Positions 62,225 to 64,000 of a DNA stretch of 64,000 bases are shown here, piece after piece (within the stretch, counting starts at the first letter, position 1; each line of letters starts with the position of its first letter). This DNA comes from Candidatus Pantoea floridensis (lineage in GTDB: Bacteria > Pseudomonadota > Gammaproteobacteria > Enterobacterales > Enterobacteriaceae). Below the pieces are notes generated by a model that saw only the letters and a program-made list of their open reading frames with translations, was not told the origin of the DNA and ran no database searches. Location of the stretch: contig NZ_OCMY01000001.1 of assembly GCF_900215435.1 (NCBI RefSeq), forward strand, positions 372,001-436,000, in the 5' to 3' direction. A program made the position numbers and the translations under genes.

Positions 62225-64000
62225 TCAGTGAACGGTACCTTCGGTTTTACGTTTTTCCGCACTCAGGAAATGATAAGTAAGCTGGTTTTTCTCTTTATCC
62301 AGCGCGACTGACACCGATCCACCATCAACCAGCGAACCAAACAGCAGTTCATTCGCCAACGGTTTCTTCAGATTTTCCTGGACGGCACGTGCCATCGGAC
62401 GCGCACCCATCGCTTTGTCATAACCTTTATCAGCCAGCCAATCTCGCGCATCATCACTCACTTCAAGCGATACGCCCTTAGCATCCAGCTGGGCCTGCAA
62501 CTCGACGATAAATTTGTCCACTACCTGATGAATCACCTCCTGTGACAGGTGACGGAACCAAATAATGTTATCGAGACGGTTGCGGAACTCTGGCGTAAAG
62601 ATCTTTTTAATCTCTTCCATCGCGTCTGTGCTGTTGTCCTGATGAATCAGGCCAATCGACTTACGTTCCGTTTCACGCACGCCAGCATTGGTGGTCATCA
62701 CTAGCACCACGTTGCGGAAATCTGCTTTGCGGCCGTTGTTATCGGTCAGCATACCGTTGTCCATCACCTGCAGCAGCAGGTTGAACACATCCGGGTGTGC
62801 TTTCTCGATTTCATCCAGCAACACCACAGCATGTGGATGCTTAATCACCGCATCGGTCAGCAAACCACCCTGATCGAAGCCGACGTAACCCGGAGGTGCA
62901 CCGATCAAACGGCTAACGGTGTGACGCTCCATATACTCGGACATATCAAAACGCAGCAGCTCAATGCCCAGCGCTTTTGCCAGCTGAACCGTGACTTCGG
63001 TTTTACCCACACCCGTAGGTCCAGCAAACAGGAACGAACCCACCGGCTTACGATCCTGCCCCAAGCCTGCTCGGCTCATTTTGATTGCTTCAGTTAGTGC
63101 TTCAATCGCATTATCCTGACCAAACACCAGCATCTTCAGGCGATCACCGAGGTTTTTCAGCGTATCACGATCGGTTTGTGACACGCTCTGCTCGGGAATA
63201 CGTGCAATACGCGCCACCACCGTTTCAATATCAGAGACATTGACCGTTTTCTTACGCTTACTCACCGGCACCAAACGCGCACGCGCACCAGCTTCATCAA
63301 TCACGTCAATTGCCTTATCGGGCAGATGACGATCGTTGATATATTTCACCGCCAGCTCCACCGCCGCACGCACCGCTTTCGCGGTATAGCGCACGTCATG
63401 ATGCGCTTCGTACTTCGGCTTCAGACCATTGAGGATCTGCACGGTCTCTTCCACAGAAGGCTCGGTGATATCGATCTTCTGGAAACGACGCGCCAGCGCA
63501 CGATCTTTCTCAAAGATGTTGCTGAACTCCTGATAAGTAGTTGAACCCATCACGCGGATTTTACCGCTGGAGAGCAATGGCTTGATCAGGTTTGCCGCAT
63601 CCACCTGGCCACCCGATGCCGCACCGGCACCGATAATGGTATGGATTTCGTCAATAAACAGGATGCTATTGCTGTCCTGTTCCAGCTGTTTCAGCAGCGC
63701 TTTGAAGCGTTTTTCAAAATCACCCCGATATTTAGTACCGGCCAGCAGCGAGCCGATGTCGAGAGAGTAAATGGTGCACTCTTTCATCACCTCAGGCACG
63801 TCGCCCTGCACAATACGCCAGGCAAGACCTTCAGCAATCGCGGTTTTACCTACGCCCGATTCGCCCACCAGCAGCGGGTTATTCTTACGACGACGGCATA
63901 ATACCTGTACGGCACGCTCCAGCTCTTTATCGCGGCCGATCAGCGGATCGATTCCGCCGACACGAGCAAGCTGATTAAGATTGGTGGTGAAGTTTTCCAT
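62225..64000 (-). CDS. clpA: ATP-dependent Clp protease ATPase subunit ClpA, partial (N-terminus outside window)
   Basis: Hexameric AAA+ unfoldase that feeds substrates, including ClpS-delivered N-degron proteins, to ClpP. About 591 C-terminal residues are visible; the frame is still open at the right edge ([16 protein letters not shown] is internal, about residue 168 of the full protein). D1: Walker A GESGVGKT and Walker [21 protein letters not shown]2: Walker A GPTGVGKT, Walker [14 protein letters not shown], and the ClpP-docking loop around [25 protein letters not shown]. It ends [15 protein letters not shown]. The missing part is the ClpS-binding N-domain. Confidence 0.97.
   Translation of the reverse strand: MENFTTNLNQLARVGGIDPLIGRDKELERAVQVLCRRRKNNPLLVGESGVGKTAIAEGLAWRIVQGDVPEVMKECTIYSLDIGSLLAGTKYRGDFEKRFKALLKQLEQDSNSILFIDEIHTIIGAGAASGGQVDAANLIKPLLSSGKIRVMGSTTYQEFSNIFEKDRALARRFQKIDITEPSVEETVQILNGLKPKYEAHHDVRYTAKAVRAAVELAVKYINDRHLPDKAIDVIDEAGARARLVPVSKRKKTVNVSDIETVVARIARIPEQSVSQTDRDTLKNLGDRLKMLVFGQDNAIEALTEAIKMSRAGLGQDRKPVGSFLFAGPTGVGKTEVTVQLAKALGIELLRFDMSEYMERHTVSRLIGAPPGYVGFDQGGLLTDAVIKHPHAVVLLDEIEKAHPDVFNLLLQVMDNGMLTDNNGRKADFRNVVLVMTTNAGVRETERKSIGLIHQDNSTDAMEEIKKIFTPEFRNRLDNIIWFRHLSQEVIHQVVDKFIVELQAQLDAKGVSLEVSDDARDWLADKGYDKAMGARPMARAVQENLKKPLANELLFGSLVDGGSVSVALDKEKNQLTYHFLSAEKRKTEGTVH

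Overview
The window is a stretch of core chromosome from a member of the Enterobacterales, probably an Erwiniaceae (Pantoea/Erwinia-like) strain. The evidence is the gene order. From ssuEADCB to clpA, nearly every gene is an ortholog of the E. coli 20-22 min region, in the same relative order and orientation. The protein sequences are close to, but clearly diverged from, E. coli, and several E. coli neighbours are absent (serW tRNA, ycaL, ycaP, dmsABC, ycaC/M/N/K). The family assignment is an inference; no rRNA or species marker is present.

Layout. 1-940 is the start of a family-2 glycosyltransferase running off the left edge, followed by about 770 bp of AT-rich non-coding DNA. 1715-5981 is the sulfonate-sulfur operon ssuEADCB. 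6050-14503 holds pepN, then divergent pncB, asnS, ompF and aspC. 14543-25214 is a leftward block of gloC, mepK and ldtD (hydrolase and peptidoglycan genes), the mukFEB condensin operon and cmoM. elyC points rightward and its 3' end overlaps that of ycbJ. 26104-40108 runs leftward: ycbJ, kdsB-ycaR, ycaQ, lpxK-msbA, comEC, ihfB, rpsA, cmk, aroA and serC. ycaO, focA, pflB and pflA run rightward (40426-46660). ycaD, serS, rarA, lolA, ftsK and lrp run leftward (46716-55712). trxB, cydD-cydC, aat and infA run rightward (56233-62134), and clpA enters from the right edge, convergent with infA.

Functional groupings. Envelope biogenesis is strongly represented: kdsB, lpxK and msbA for lipid A-Kdo; ldtD and mepK for 3-3 peptidoglycan cross-links; elyC; lolA for lipoprotein sorting; ompF as the porin. 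Chromosome organisation and repair are covered by mukFEB, ftsK, ihfB, rarA and ycaQ. Translation is covered by rpsA, infA, asnS, serS and cmoM (tRNA cmo5U). Anaerobic pyruvate/formate metabolism is focA-pflB with pflA, behind a recognisable FNR-type site. Amino-acid and nucleotide metabolism is aspC, serC-aroA and cmk. cydDC and trxB concern thiol homeostasis. aat and clpA belong to the N-degron pathway.

I found no prophage, insertion sequence, CRISPR array, toxin-antitoxin pair, defence island or unknown multi-gene system. The points worth a second look are small: REP-like palindromes, unexplained perfect palindromes and leader hairpins, extended OmpF loops, a shortened FtsK linker, and genes missing relative to E. 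coli.
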